Origin: Pukyongia salina
Lineage (GTDB): Bacteria > Bacteroidota > Bacteroidia > Flavobacteriales > Flavobacteriaceae
NCBI RefSeq assembly: GCF_002966125.1
Contig: NZ_CP027062.1
Coordinates: forward strand, 2,108,001-2,172,000
Length of the DNA stretch: 64,000 bases
Direction: 5' to 3'
The notes under the pieces were generated by a model. It saw nothing but the letters and a program-made list of their open reading frames with translations. It did not search any database and was not told where the DNA came from. A program made the position numbers and the translations under genes. Shown here one piece after another: positions 55,569 through 64,000 of this stretch (its first letter is position 1; each line of letters starts with the position of its first letter).

Positions 55569-55874
55569 ATGAAAAACTCGTACGACACCCTTACAGAAGC
55601 GATTAACGACCTTACCAAAATGGGTTACGATGTGGATTTCAATTTGGTAAATGAAGGCATCGAATCCAAGGACCTGAAGGCAAAATGGCTTGCCTGCGAT
55701 CTGGAGGTAGTAAAATATTACAGGTTTGAAGGTATGACAGACCCGGGGGATAATACGATCCTGTATGTTATAGAAACTAAAGATTGTAAAAAAGGATTGC
55801 TGGTAGATAATTATAGTGCAAAAGGGACAGAAATCTCGCCCGAAATGATCAAGAAATTGAACATACATCATTGA
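55569..55874 (+). CDS. Small conserved Bacteroidota protein
   Basis: 101 aa. I recognise it only as a conserved small protein that databases often call phosphoribosylpyrophosphate synthetase; it is far too short for that enzyme and shows no PRPP-binding motif. Visible blocks: TLTEAINDLTKMGYDVDFNL, VVKYYRFEGMTDPGDNTILY, LLVDNYSAKGTE. Function unknown. One base separates it from the tRNA-binding protein gene, with a shared promoter. Confidence 0.8.
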   Translation: MKNSYDTLTEAINDLTKMGYDVDFNLVNEGIESKDLKAKWLACDLEVVKYYRFEGMTDPGDNTILYVIETKDCKKGLLVDNYSAKGTEISPEMIKKLNIHH

Positions 55875-55875
55875 G

Positions 55876-56205
55876 ATGATTAGCTGGGACGATTTTCACA
55901 AAGTAGATATGCGTGTGGGTACTATTCTGGAAGTTGAAGAATTTCCGGAAGCTCGCAATCCTGCGTATAAGTTAAAAATAGACTTCGGAAAGGATTTAGG
56001 TGTAAAAAAATCTTCAGCTCAGCTAACTAGCTTGTATACCCCGGAAGATCTTGTAGGGAAACAAGTGATCGCCGTAGTTAATTTTCCGAAGAAACAAATA
56101 GGACCATTTATGAGTGAATGCCTGGTGTTGGGAGCCGTACAAGGTAAGGATGTTACTTTGCTAACTCCCAACCAAGCTGTTGCGAATGGCCTTAGTATTT
56201 CCTGA
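55876..56205 (+). CDS. csaA: tRNA-binding protein, CsaA-like
   Basis: 109 aa OB-fold protein. FHKVDMRVGTILEVEEFPEA and YKLKIDFGKDLGVKKSSAQL are the tRNA_bind family blocks; VIAVVNFPKKQIGPFMSECL follows. Full family length (about 110). Binds tRNA and in Bacillus is linked to protein secretion as a chaperone-like factor. Its TGA abuts the TCA of the convergent stop codon (TGATCA). Confidence 0.92.
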   Translation: MISWDDFHKVDMRVGTILEVEEFPEARNPAYKLKIDFGKDLGVKKSSAQLTSLYTPEDLVGKQVIAVVNFPKKQIGPFMSECLVLGAVQGKDVTLLTPNQAVANGLSIS

Positions 56206-57084
56206 TCAGAGGTCGGAGAACTCTACAAATTCATATTCCGGAGAGCTTTCAAATAATTGCCTTAAAATAGCGGCATGTCCATTGCCCATAAGTACCATGA
56301 TACGATCGTTTGATTCACCCGTAATATCCTGAATATTTCTGAAGATCCGTAAATTGCGGTTATACCACCACATAGAAAGGTAATCGGCACCTTTGTGGTC
56401 TTCAGATTTAAAAAAACCAGTAAGGTACGCGCCATAGCCATATTGGTGCGATTCTTTCGAATTCATATAGGTGATAAAATCGAGCAGACTAACCCGGGAG
56501 GTAAGCTTATCGTCGTTTTCAATCCAATTCTTAACATAATCCCAGTATGGATCCTCGTAATCCCAATTCAATCCCTTTATTAGTTTCTTGTAAACGAGAG
56601 AATCATTTTCTTTTAAATCCCTTATTAACGAATAGGAGTTAACCTCATATAAAGTGTCCAGACCGGTTTCGGAAGCGATTCGCATTGCCAGTTGATATCG
56701 CTCATCTCGTTTGTCACGATGTTCTCCAGCTTCATATTCTCGTAATTTCTCCGTTGCTCTCCAGCCAGGATTAGCTTCTACAGCGATCTTCGTGGGTCTG
56801 AACTTTTTAATGTACTCCACCAATTCTGTCATTTCAGACTTCTTAGGTTCTTTCAATACATCTATCTTGTTTTCTTCTGCAGTTTTTAATTCATCAAGTC
56901 CGGGATAATCGAAATGGAACACTCCCACAACGAGAACTTTTGCCTTGGCAGGTGGAAAAAATGATGATATCGGCGGAATTGATACTGAGTCATTTCCTTT
57001 ATTAACTAGAGTGAGCTCTTCCCGATTTCTATCTGTACAAGCCACCAGAGAAAGAGCAATGATGGAATAAATAATTTTTTTCAT
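56206..57084 (-). CDS. DUF5694-type lipoprotein
   Basis: 292 aa. N-terminal signal with lipobox LVAC at residues 13-16, so the mature protein begins CTDRNREE and is lipid-anchored. The core opens AKVLVVGVFHFDYPGLDEL and has IAVEANPGWRATEKLREYEA, RIASETGLDTLYEVNSY and a C-terminal VLMGNGHAAILRQLF. The HFD, E and GNGH elements recall the TraB/ChaN-like metalloprotein fold, so a metal-dependent hydrolase is possible; I would not go further than that. Confidence 0.75.
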   Translation of the reverse strand: MKKIIYSIIALSLVACTDRNREELTLVNKGNDSVSIPPISSFFPPAKAKVLVVGVFHFDYPGLDELKTAEENKIDVLKEPKKSEMTELVEYIKKFRPTKIAVEANPGWRATEKLREYEAGEHRDKRDERYQLAMRIASETGLDTLYEVNSYSLIRDLKENDSLVYKKLIKGLNWDYEDPYWDYVKNWIENDDKLTSRVSLLDFITYMNSKESHQYGYGAYLTGFFKSEDHKGADYLSMWWYNRNLRIFRNIQDITGESNDRIMVLMGNGHAAILRQLFESSPEYEFVEFSDL

Positions 57085-57217
57085 GATTGTTGGATTGGTT
57101 TACCCTAAAGAGTTTTTTAAATTTAAATTGTTACACCTCTATGTGCGATCTAAGCCCATAGTAGAAGTAAATGTTAAAATTTCATATATTGCGAACCACG
57201 CCCCTATCTAAACGCAC

Positions 57218-58903
57218 ATGTCGTTCCTCAAACAAAATGTTTGGACTTTTGTAATTTTTATCATTGGTATCACCGCGATTTATCTTATCGACCGAAACCA
57301 GACAGATAATGAGGTGCAGAAGAAAAAACTGAAACTCGAACAGGCCCATCAAAGATCGGTGAGTCAATTTTCCACTGCTATTCACGAATTTGCGGCTCTG
57401 GTTGCTGGCATGAAAGTGTTTATGAATGAATCTGAGGAGTTACCTTCGGCCGAACTTCTTCATCGGTTTGTTCAGAAACAATTGGAGGCTATACAATCTA
57501 ACGATTCGATCGCGGTAAGTTATTTGGATAGCACACACACGTTTAAATATTCCTTTACGCGACATAAGATGGATCCTAATAATCTTGTTGGCAGGAAAGT
57601 TGCGACCATCCGTTCGGCGGATAAAATACAGGCACTAAACCATTTGATGGAAACCGATAGCTTATTGCTTTTTCCTCCAATGAACCTGGTGGAAGGATGG
57701 GTAGGAATTCCACTCAATTTCCGTGTTCGCAGAGATGAGAAGACCCTGGGTTATGTAGCTCCCATACTACAGTTTAAAACACTAATGCAGGGAATGTATA
57801 CCGAACAAACTAAGAAAGATTTTGCATTTCGATTTCGTTGGGAGAACGAATACGAATTCGACCGGGAACAGGTGTACAACAACACCAAGGTCTATAATAC
57901 GAATAAGGACCCCGAATACTACAAGAATTTTAATATTCGTGATTCAGATTTTATTAGTAGTGAAGTCAAACTTTTTGGCAGTACTATTGAAATAAGTACG
58001 GCCTTTAAAGAGACAGTGGTTGAAAGAAACTTAGTGATCTATGTCCTCCTTATCGGGCATTTGCTTCTCACGTTCTTGTTTTTTATTCTGAACCGTTTAC
58101 GGCTGAAAAGCAAGGAACTTAACTACGAATTGGAAGAGGCTAACGAATTGCTGGAATATCGCGGTCAGAAATTATCTGAACAAAACGAAGAGCTGAAAGA
58201 CCTCAATAAGACGAAGGATAAATTGTTTTCTATTATTGGTCATGACCTAAAACAACCCTTACATTCTATAACGGGATTGTTACAATTGCTGGAAAACGAA
58301 CAGATCGAAGATCCATCGCTTAGAACCATAATTACCGAGCTTAAGAAAACAACCAATAATACCACCGAATTACTTTCCAACTTATTGCGGTGGGCAACAT
58401 CTCAAACGGGGGATTTAACATATCAGCCATCTTTGTTCGATCTCAATTCCATTCTCGATAACGTGGTAGAAGTCATTAAACCAGCCGCACGCCTGAAATC
58501 CATAAATATTCATGAGCACATCGGGGAGAATGTAGAGGTATACGCCGATACTAATATGATGAGTACTGTTTTTAGGAATCTTTTATCCAATGCCTTAAAG
58601 TTTACACAGCCTAATGGCAATATCACCCTGAGCATGGAAACTAATTCCGATTACGCGATTGTTCACATACAGGATGATGGCATTGGAATGAAAGAGGAGG
58701 AACTATCCAGGCTTCATAAAATGGAATCTCAAATTAGTTCTTTAGGAACATCAGGCGAGATAGGTACAGGGTTAGGGTTGCTGCTATGCCGTCAATTCAT
58801 TTCTATGAATCATGGGAAACTAGAGGTTACATCGAAGGAGAACGAGGGAAGCCGATTTTCGGTGTTCATTCCACTTCATAAAACCGAAGCAGAATCGTCT
58901 TAA
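57218..58903 (+). CDS. Membrane sensor histidine kinase (orphan)
   Basis: 561 aa. Membrane helices at about residues 7-24 and 272-294 enclose a periplasmic sensor domain of some 250 residues (CHASE-like in layout; ligand unknown). A coiled coil (300-335) leads to HisKA with H342 in IIGHDLKQPLHSITG, then HATPase boxes: LLSNALKFTQ (N), DDGIGMKEEEL (G1) and GTGLGLLLCRQF (G2). There is no response regulator in the window and no receiver domain, so its partner lies elsewhere. Confidence 0.92.
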   Translation: MSFLKQNVWTFVIFIIGITAIYLIDRNQTDNEVQKKKLKLEQAHQRSVSQFSTAIHEFAALVAGMKVFMNESEELPSAELLHRFVQKQLEAIQSNDSIAVSYLDSTHTFKYSFTRHKMDPNNLVGRKVATIRSADKIQALNHLMETDSLLLFPPMNLVEGWVGIPLNFRVRRDEKTLGYVAPILQFKTLMQGMYTEQTKKDFAFRFRWENEYEFDREQVYNNTKVYNTNKDPEYYKNFNIRDSDFISSEVKLFGSTIEISTAFKETVVERNLVIYVLLIGHLLLTFLFFILNRLRLKSKELNYELEEANELLEYRGQKLSEQNEELKDLNKTKDKLFSIIGHDLKQPLHSITGLLQLLENEQIEDPSLRTIITELKKTTNNTTELLSNLLRWATSQTGDLTYQPSLFDLNSILDNVVEVIKPAARLKSINIHEHIGENVEVYADTNMMSTVFRNLLSNALKFTQPNGNITLSMETNSDYAIVHIQDDGIGMKEEELSRLHKMESQISSLGTSGEIGTGLGLLLCRQFISMNHGKLEVTSKENEGSRFSVFIPLHKTEAESS

Positions 58904-58965
58904 TTCCTATCGTACATTTTAACCTTTAATCTCACCCTTCTTAAGCAAGTTCAACCTTGAGCACC

Positions 58966-60831
58966 TTATTTAGTCGATTTTACTAAAAACGACGGAGCCG
59001 TATAGTCCTTTGGCAAATAAGCAGCAGGAATAGTGCTCATATTGCCATCGCGGGCAGCTCGATAATGCGGTGACAAGATCTCTATTCCTTCTTCGTTACA
59101 AACATCCTGAATATGCTGATGTAATTGTGAATATATAGTAGCCTGCTTGTTAGGTTCTCGAATATACCCGTTCACCTGGTAAGAAACATAGAAATCATCC
59201 AGACTGGTTTGTAGCACAAAAGGCTCCGGGTCATCCAGGATAAATTCGGTTCTCTTTGCTGCTTCTATTAGCGCATTATGCATTTTAGCCCAGGGAACGT
59301 CATACCCAATAGTTACAGTAGTGTGAACGATTAATCCTCGTACATCTGCATCACTGCTATAGTTGATAGTATGGCTGGTCATTACCTTTGAGTTAGGTAT
59401 TGATATGATCTCGTTTTTGGTAGTTCGAACCCGGGTCACCAAAGAAGATTTTTCAATCACATCTCCTACAACATCATCGATCTTTACCCGATCTCCAATC
59501 TTGAACAATCTCATGTATGTAAGGACCAGACCAGCGATAAGGTTGGATAAGGAACCTGCCGAACCAAAAGTGAACAAGAAGCCCAGGAAAACAGAAATTC
59601 CCTGAAATACCGGGGAGTCACTTCCAGGTAGATACGGGAAGATCACCACGATCATAAATGCTATTACAAGTACTCGAATGATCTGGTATGATGGATTAGC
59701 CCAATCCGGATAAAAACCGCCTATTTTGAGCTTCTCACTCGCAATTTCGTTCTTTAGGAAACGCAATCCTTTTAAAACATACCTAAATACGATCACTATC
59801 ACCAAAATAGTGATGAGGTTGGGGAGATAGTTCCAAAAACCAATTAGGATCTTCTTTACAGGGCTAACCACATAACCGAACAAGGTGTTGGCAAAACTTC
59901 GAGTCCATGGGAAAATCCCGAACAAAACCGGGAGAGCCAGATAAATTACTAACAAGACACTACTCCACTTAAGGATCTTATTCACTGTAAGTAATGCGGT
60001 TACCTGGCGTTTTGCATCGAACAATACGTAATTCTTCAGCTTGATGCCTTTTATCTTCTTATTCTCCTGCTCACTGATCTTTCCCGAGATCCAGGTGAAT
60101 AGTTTCCCGATATAACGGATAATAAACCATATAAGGCCTAATACCAACAATGCCAGAACAATATTTTTTGCGATGGAGAATAAATTAGTCTCCGCTCTGT
60201 ACCTCTCAACTTCCTCTATGATCTTAATTCGATAAGCCTTCGCAAGATCGAATTGTGAACTATCCTCCCATAGGGCGTCGTTTTCAGAAATACTGGCTAT
60301 GATGGTTTGGTCGTAACTAATGTCGAAGGTTGCTTCAGATTGTGCGATACGTAACGAATCCGGATTAAATTCCAATAGGTCCGGAAGTTTGCGAATCCTT
60401 CTATTAATCGCATCTGCACGTTCGGCGGCAGTAAAGCTACCCAGCTTATTATGTATTAACCAAAGTGTGTCCTTAAAAAAACCAACTACCGGATAACCTG
60501 TGGTTGACTTGCGAAGCAATTCGATCTGTTCTTTTTTCTGTCGCACTAGTTCAGACTCCTGTAATTTAAGCTGATCTATTTGCTGTTGTAATTGTACACG
60601 TTTCGCTTTGTCTGTGTCCTTTAGCAGATCTATTTCCTGCTGAAGTTCCACCCGTTTTAACGAATCGATCTTCCTCTTCACTTCTAATTGAGAGAGATAG
60701 TTCAATGAAACCGCATCCGCCGATGAATTAACAGTATCTGTGCGGCTTGCAATAGTGTCGTTCTGTGCATTCGCTACCAGCGAAAACATCACAAAGAGAA
60801 CATAACGAAGTACTACTTTTAAAGTGTTCAT
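58966..60831 (-). CDS. Mechanosensitive ion channel (MscS family) with periplasmic coiled coil
   Basis: 621 aa. Signal peptide, then residues about 45-105 of charged heptads (repeats of the type QQxIDxLK), predicted coiled coil; a soluble domain; then five or so helices and the MscS core with FLFTFGSAGSLSNLIAG, the pore-lining Gly/Ala helix, and LFKIGDRVKIDDVVGDV of the beta domain. The C-terminal alpha/beta part has TVTIGYDVPWAKMH. Larger than E. coli MscS (286 aa), in the range of MscM/YbdG-like channels. The 62-bp gap to the convergent kinase gene contains no strong hairpin. Confidence 0.9.
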   Translation of the reverse strand: MNTLKVVLRYVLFVMFSLVANAQNDTIASRTDTVNSSADAVSLNYLSQLEVKRKIDSLKRVELQQEIDLLKDTDKAKRVQLQQQIDQLKLQESELVRQKKEQIELLRKSTTGYPVVGFFKDTLWLIHNKLGSFTAAERADAINRRIRKLPDLLEFNPDSLRIAQSEATFDISYDQTIIASISENDALWEDSSQFDLAKAYRIKIIEEVERYRAETNLFSIAKNIVLALLVLGLIWFIIRYIGKLFTWISGKISEQENKKIKGIKLKNYVLFDAKRQVTALLTVNKILKWSSVLLVIYLALPVLFGIFPWTRSFANTLFGYVVSPVKKILIGFWNYLPNLITILVIVIVFRYVLKGLRFLKNEIASEKLKIGGFYPDWANPSYQIIRVLVIAFMIVVIFPYLPGSDSPVFQGISVFLGFLFTFGSAGSLSNLIAGLVLTYMRLFKIGDRVKIDDVVGDVIEKSSLVTRVRTTKNEIISIPNSKVMTSHTINYSSDADVRGLIVHTTVTIGYDVPWAKMHNALIEAAKRTEFILDDPEPFVLQTSLDDFYVSYQVNGYIREPNKQATIYSQLHQHIQDVCNEEGIEILSPHYRAARDGNMSTIPAAYLPKDYTAPSFLVKSTK

Positions 60832-60980
60832 AATGATGAAAAAATGAGAGCGAAAGTAGTATAAAATTTAATATAATACACGATTTAAGAAAACTTTAAT
60901 CTGCTTCTTGTAGCGAATTAAATAATAGATTATCAATTAGTTATGATGATAACCCCACTCTCAGTAACCTTTTGGCATTC

Positions 60981-62597
60981 CTAAACTTCGCTATCCAGGA
61001 TATCGGTTACAACATAGTAACGAGGGTCGTCTATAGAATCCTGTATCACCTGGTCGAATTCCGGATTTCTCTTCAGAAGTAATGCTTTACAATCCGGACT
61101 TAAATGCGTTAATGTAACTTTTTTACCCGCAGCCTGATATTTATTTACAATCCCTCGCATGGCTTCCACTCCGGAATGGTCGCTTACTTTAGATTCGATA
61201 AAATCGATTTCAACATTGTCCGGGTCGTTCCTCACATCGAATTTGGTAAGGAAATTTGTTGTAGATCCAAAGAACAAAGGCCCCCATATCTCATAGACCT
61301 TGGTTCCATCTTCCTTCACGCTTTTTCTGGCACGGATCATCGTAGCGTTTTTCCATGCAAAAGTAAGGGCACTCATAATTACTCCGGCAATAACAGCTAT
61401 CGCAAGGTCTTGCCATACTGTGATGGCGGATACCGCTATAAGTACAAAGGCATCACTTTTGGGGATCTTATGAAGAATACGGAAGCTACTCCAGGCAAAA
61501 GTACCTATAACAACCATGAACATTACTCCTACCAATGCCGCAATGGGGATTTGTTCAATAAGCGGTGCTCCAAATAAAACAAAACACAATAAGGCTATAG
61601 CAGCGGTTGCACCCGATAGCCTGCCACGACCTCCGGAGTTAATATTTATGATGGACTGGCCAATCATAGCACAGCCGCCCATACCACCAAAGAGTCCGTT
61701 TAAGATATTGGCTCCGCCTTGAGCAACACACTCTCTATTTCCGCTACCACGACTTTCTGTCATTTCATCAATCAAACTAAGAGTCATAAGAGATTCGATA
61801 AGCCCAACCGCAGCTAATATGAAGGCGGTTGAGAGAATTATGCTCCAATGTCCTTTTAAGGTATAGAATAGTGTGAAGATCTGATCCTGGAAGCTGGGAA
61901 GTGCTCCCTGCAACCCGTCACCTCCACCGTCTCTAATAAAAGAACCAACGGTGCTAACATCGATCTTCCCAAAGATCACAATGGCTGCTACCACTATAAT
62001 AGCTGTTAATGCCGAAGGGATCTTCTTGGTAAGCTTTGGCAATCCAAACATAATTGCCATAGTAAGTAAAACAAGCCCCAGCATGACCATAAGTTCGGTT
62101 CCCTGTAACCAGGAGCTCTCACCATCCACTGTCTTTTTAAACATCCCTAATTGAGACAAAAAAATCACAATGGCGAGTCCGTTAACAAACCCCATCATTA
62201 CCGAGTGTGGAATAAGACGTACAAACTTCCCGAGTCTTAAAATTCCTGCACCAATTTGAATTCCACCAACTAATAATAAAGTTATGAAAAGCCACTGCAG
62301 CCCAAGGTTATCGATAGGAGTGTCCAGAGCGCTGCCTACCTCGTTACCTTTTTGAATAAGATGAACCATTACCACGGCCATGGCTCCGGTTGCGCCAGAG
62401 ATCATGCCGGGACGACCACCAAACAAGGATGTTACTATACCCATCATAAAGGCACCGTACAGGCCTACCAGGGGATCAATACCGGCAACAAAGGCAAACG
62501 CTACCGCTTCGGGCACCAATGCCAGTGCAACGGTAAGCCCGGAAAGAATGTCGTTCTTTGGGTTCTGAGTGAAATTCTTTATGGTTTTCCTAATCAT
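60981..62597 (-). CDS. SulP-family inorganic anion transporter
   Basis: 538 aa, about twelve to fourteen helices then a short STAS domain (about 440-538, with VEIDFIESKVSDHSGVEAM). PEAVAFAFVAGIDPLVGLYG is the SulP signature near residue 30; GGMGGCAMIGQSIININSGG is another conserved block. The substrate could be sulfate, bicarbonate or another anion. The many sulfotransferases upstream make sulfate attractive, but distance (16 kb) and family breadth make this speculation. Confidence 0.92.
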   Translation of the reverse strand: MIRKTIKNFTQNPKNDILSGLTVALALVPEAVAFAFVAGIDPLVGLYGAFMMGIVTSLFGGRPGMISGATGAMAVVMVHLIQKGNEVGSALDTPIDNLGLQWLFITLLLVGGIQIGAGILRLGKFVRLIPHSVMMGFVNGLAIVIFLSQLGMFKKTVDGESSWLQGTELMVMLGLVLLTMAIMFGLPKLTKKIPSALTAIIVVAAIVIFGKIDVSTVGSFIRDGGGDGLQGALPSFQDQIFTLFYTLKGHWSIILSTAFILAAVGLIESLMTLSLIDEMTESRGSGNRECVAQGGANILNGLFGGMGGCAMIGQSIININSGGRGRLSGATAAIALLCFVLFGAPLIEQIPIAALVGVMFMVVIGTFAWSSFRILHKIPKSDAFVLIAVSAITVWQDLAIAVIAGVIMSALTFAWKNATMIRARKSVKEDGTKVYEIWGPLFFGSTTNFLTKFDVRNDPDNVEIDFIESKVSDHSGVEAMRGIVNKYQAAGKKVTLTHLSPDCKALLLKRNPEFDQVIQDSIDDPRYYVVTDILDSEV

Positions 62598-62625
62598 CTT
62601 TGTCGCTTAAAAAAGCGGCAAAGAT
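62596..62625. promoter_or_regulatory. Inverted repeat and -7 element at the SulP start
   Basis: ATCTTTGTCGCTT and AAGCGGCAAAGAT form a 13-bp inverted repeat with one mismatch and a 4-base centre. It covers the bases just before and into the SulP start codon. The - strand also has TATCTTTG (complement of 62619-62626), a perfect TAnnTTTG, but its only nearby TTG is 13 nt away, too close. Either an operator over a promoter or a leader hairpin that could mask the start. Confidence 0.45.
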
Positions 62626-62689
62626 AAGGTTTCAGGATGCAAGAGCGCCCATTTTACAGGATAAAAGTTACGAAAAGGTTTTCGTGAAC

Positions 62690-64000
62690 CTACATAGAAT
62701 CCCCAAAGAATATGGCGTTCATTAATAACTTATTTGTCCCATACCAAAAAGCTCGGAAATTGGTATTATCGGTAAAATAGATCACCTGCCCACGACCCAA
62801 ACCAGAGGTTTTAAAGGGCACTGTGTTGGCCAGATCTTTCAGGTTGGGCTTGGAAATATATCCACTCAGCAATGGATTGGCGGTGTACTGGATAGGGTTG
62901 TTGTAGCTATCACTATCCGCTTCCACGAATAGGGTAGAATTCCGGAACATAGGTAGGCGGTCGTTCTTATATCCAAAGGCAATAGGATGGCTTCTGTCTA
63001 ACTTAGTTTCGAAGATCGCACCTCCTATAACCTGGGCTCCGCTATAATCTCTCCTCTGCTCGAAGGTGATATTGGTAGCCGTATCCTTTCTTGATTTAAA
63101 TTTTATTTTCATGAGTTCATTACGGTCCAGAAATCGTCCGGCATTCTTATAGGCGATCAACGATCCTCCCGCCTGTACCCAGCTCTTTAATTTTTCGGCG
63201 TCTCCTTTATCCAGTGCGTTGCCCCAGCTGGCCGGCATGATAATATCGGTATATCTGCTAAGATCGGCTCTTCCAAAATTACGTGTATCTAATTTTGTGA
63301 TGCGCATGTCGTATCGCGTATCGAACAAGTGCCAGATCTCCCCGGCATCGTATGGGTTTACACCATCACCCACAAGAATGGCTACTTTGGGTAACTCCAC
63401 CGCTCTAAACTGACTACTTCCCAGATCGATCCCTTGCGCTAGTCCGGTCTTTACACCATTGATCTGTACTTTGGTTTCGCGGCTTACTTTAGCCAGGAAT
63501 TTAGTGAGATCGGCCATATTCATATCCTGGTTCTGAACCGGGATCAAAATGGTACCATAATCGTAGTTCTTATTTTCTATGGAAAATTGCTTCATGGCAA
63601 CTTTGGCCCGTAGCCCCTCGTTTAGTATCATGTGTAGTGCTTTCGGACTATAATATTCATGCCACTCCATGAGGTAGGCGTAAGTAGAGACAATCGGGGT
63701 ATCCGGCACAGGCATTTTAAGGTCGGTTATCTCGCTACCGGCACGGCTGGCAGATGCGTTCTCTACATAATCAAGGTTGAAGGCCAACGGAAAGCTCCAG
63801 GCGCTGATATCGTAAAACAAGCTATCCTGAAATTTCGTGCGTTTCTCAAACATGGCGTTGATAAGTCTATGTTGTCTCTGGTTCTTCGGAATTACATAAC
63901 TGAATCCTTTTTTAAAGTTTCTGCCACCACTACTGAAATCTTCTTTTAATTCATGAATTTTAATCTTATGTCGCTTTAAGATCTCTGCCAGATGATATGC
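62690..64000 (-). CDS. M14-type zinc carboxypeptidase-like protein, C-terminal part (5' partial)
   Basis: The frame is open from the stop at 62690 to the window edge (49 codons beyond the Met at 63853), so only the last 436 or so residues are seen. Residues here include a region with the M14-like block SAWSFPLAFNLDYVENA and a GATase1-like alpha/beta domain with VAILVGDGVNPYDAGEIWHL, IIMPASWGNAL and GGSLIAYKNAGRFLD. Ends with GQVIYFTDNTNFRAFWYGTN. This layout fits the large (about 830 aa) Bacteroidota predicted zinc carboxypeptidases; the metal-binding domain itself is outside the window. Confidence 0.75.
   Translation of the reverse strand, partial: AYHLAEILKRHKIKIHELKEDFSSGGRNFKKGFSYVIPKNQRQHRLINAMFEKRTKFQDSLFYDISAWSFPLAFNLDYVENASASRAGSEITDLKMPVPDTPIVSTYAYLMEWHEYYSPKALHMILNEGLRAKVAMKQFSIENKNYDYGTILIPVQNQDMNMADLTKFLAKVSRETKVQINGVKTGLAQGIDLGSSQFRAVELPKVAILVGDGVNPYDAGEIWHLFDTRYDMRITKLDTRNFGRADLSRYTDIIMPASWGNALDKGDAEKLKSWVQAGGSLIAYKNAGRFLDRNELMKIKFKSRKDTATNITFEQRRDYSGAQVIGGAIFETKLDRSHPIAFGYKNDRLPMFRNSTLFVEADSDSYNNPIQYTANPLLSGYISKPNLKDLANTVPFKTSGLGRGQVIYFTDNTNFRAFWYGTNKLLMNAIFFGDSM

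Noticed and set aside
55569-55874. Phosphoribosylpyrophosphate synthetase
   Set aside because: At 101 aa it is about a third of the enzyme's length and has no PRPP loop; the database name looks like a carried-over error.
60981-62597. Sulfate supplier dedicated to the sulfated-glycan locus
   Set aside because: SulP proteins carry many anions and the gene is 16 kb away with its own control; kept as speculation only.

Overview
The window reads as a chromosomal segment of a marine-type member of the Flavobacteriaceae (Bacteroidota). The clues are Bacteroidota-style promoters (TTG, 17-20 nt, then TAnnTTTG), a PorV/PorQ-family barrel, a DUF4105/Lnb protein, a cyclophilin-FKBP fusion, a RecQ without zinc cysteines, and a polysaccharide locus rich in sulfotransferases. 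No rRNA, tRNA, CRISPR array, transposase or integrase was seen.

Region 1 (1-44717, all + strand) is one very large surface-polysaccharide locus of about 43 genes, most of them overlapping or a few bases apart. It opens with a Wzc-like tyrosine kinase (cut by the window edge), a short initiating sugar-phosphate transferase, a UDP-HexNAc dehydrogenase and a UDP-HexNAc 4-epimerase. Next come an ABC exporter (Wzm; Wzt with a sugar-binding tail), an MBOAT acyltransferase with an SGNH-like partner, and a pyruvyltransferase. The middle holds GDP-mannose dehydratase, GDP-fucose synthase, a perosamine-synthase-like aminotransferase, two methyltransferases, about 16 glycosyltransferases and five sulfotransferases. 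There is also a nonulosonic acid pair: a cytidylyltransferase fused to a HAD phosphatase, and a NeuB synthase. The end holds a Wzy/WaaL-like membrane protein and a second, full-length initiating transferase with its own promoter. Together these would make, sulfate, acylate, pyruvylate and export one or more acidic glycans containing GalNAcA-type, fucose/perosamine-type and KDN-like sugars.

Inside this locus, about 10.56-19.02 kb is strikingly AT-rich. Its left edge falls inside wzt, between the ATPase and the glycan-recognition domain, and its right edge falls at gmd. This looks like an exchanged glycan-specific cassette.

Region 2 (44718-64000) is ordinary chromosome: Lnb-like and PorV/PorQ-like proteins, pssA, a kdsD-tatC-ahpD-like-lptB operon, recQ, a PPIase, a DinB/YfiT-like protein, a thioredoxin-like protein, a small operon with a CsaA-type tRNA-binding protein, a DUF5694 lipoprotein, an orphan histidine kinase, an MscS channel, a SulP transporter, and the 3' part of an M14-type carboxypeptidase-like gene that runs off the end. 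Four convergent gene pairs here have abutting or overlapping stop codons.
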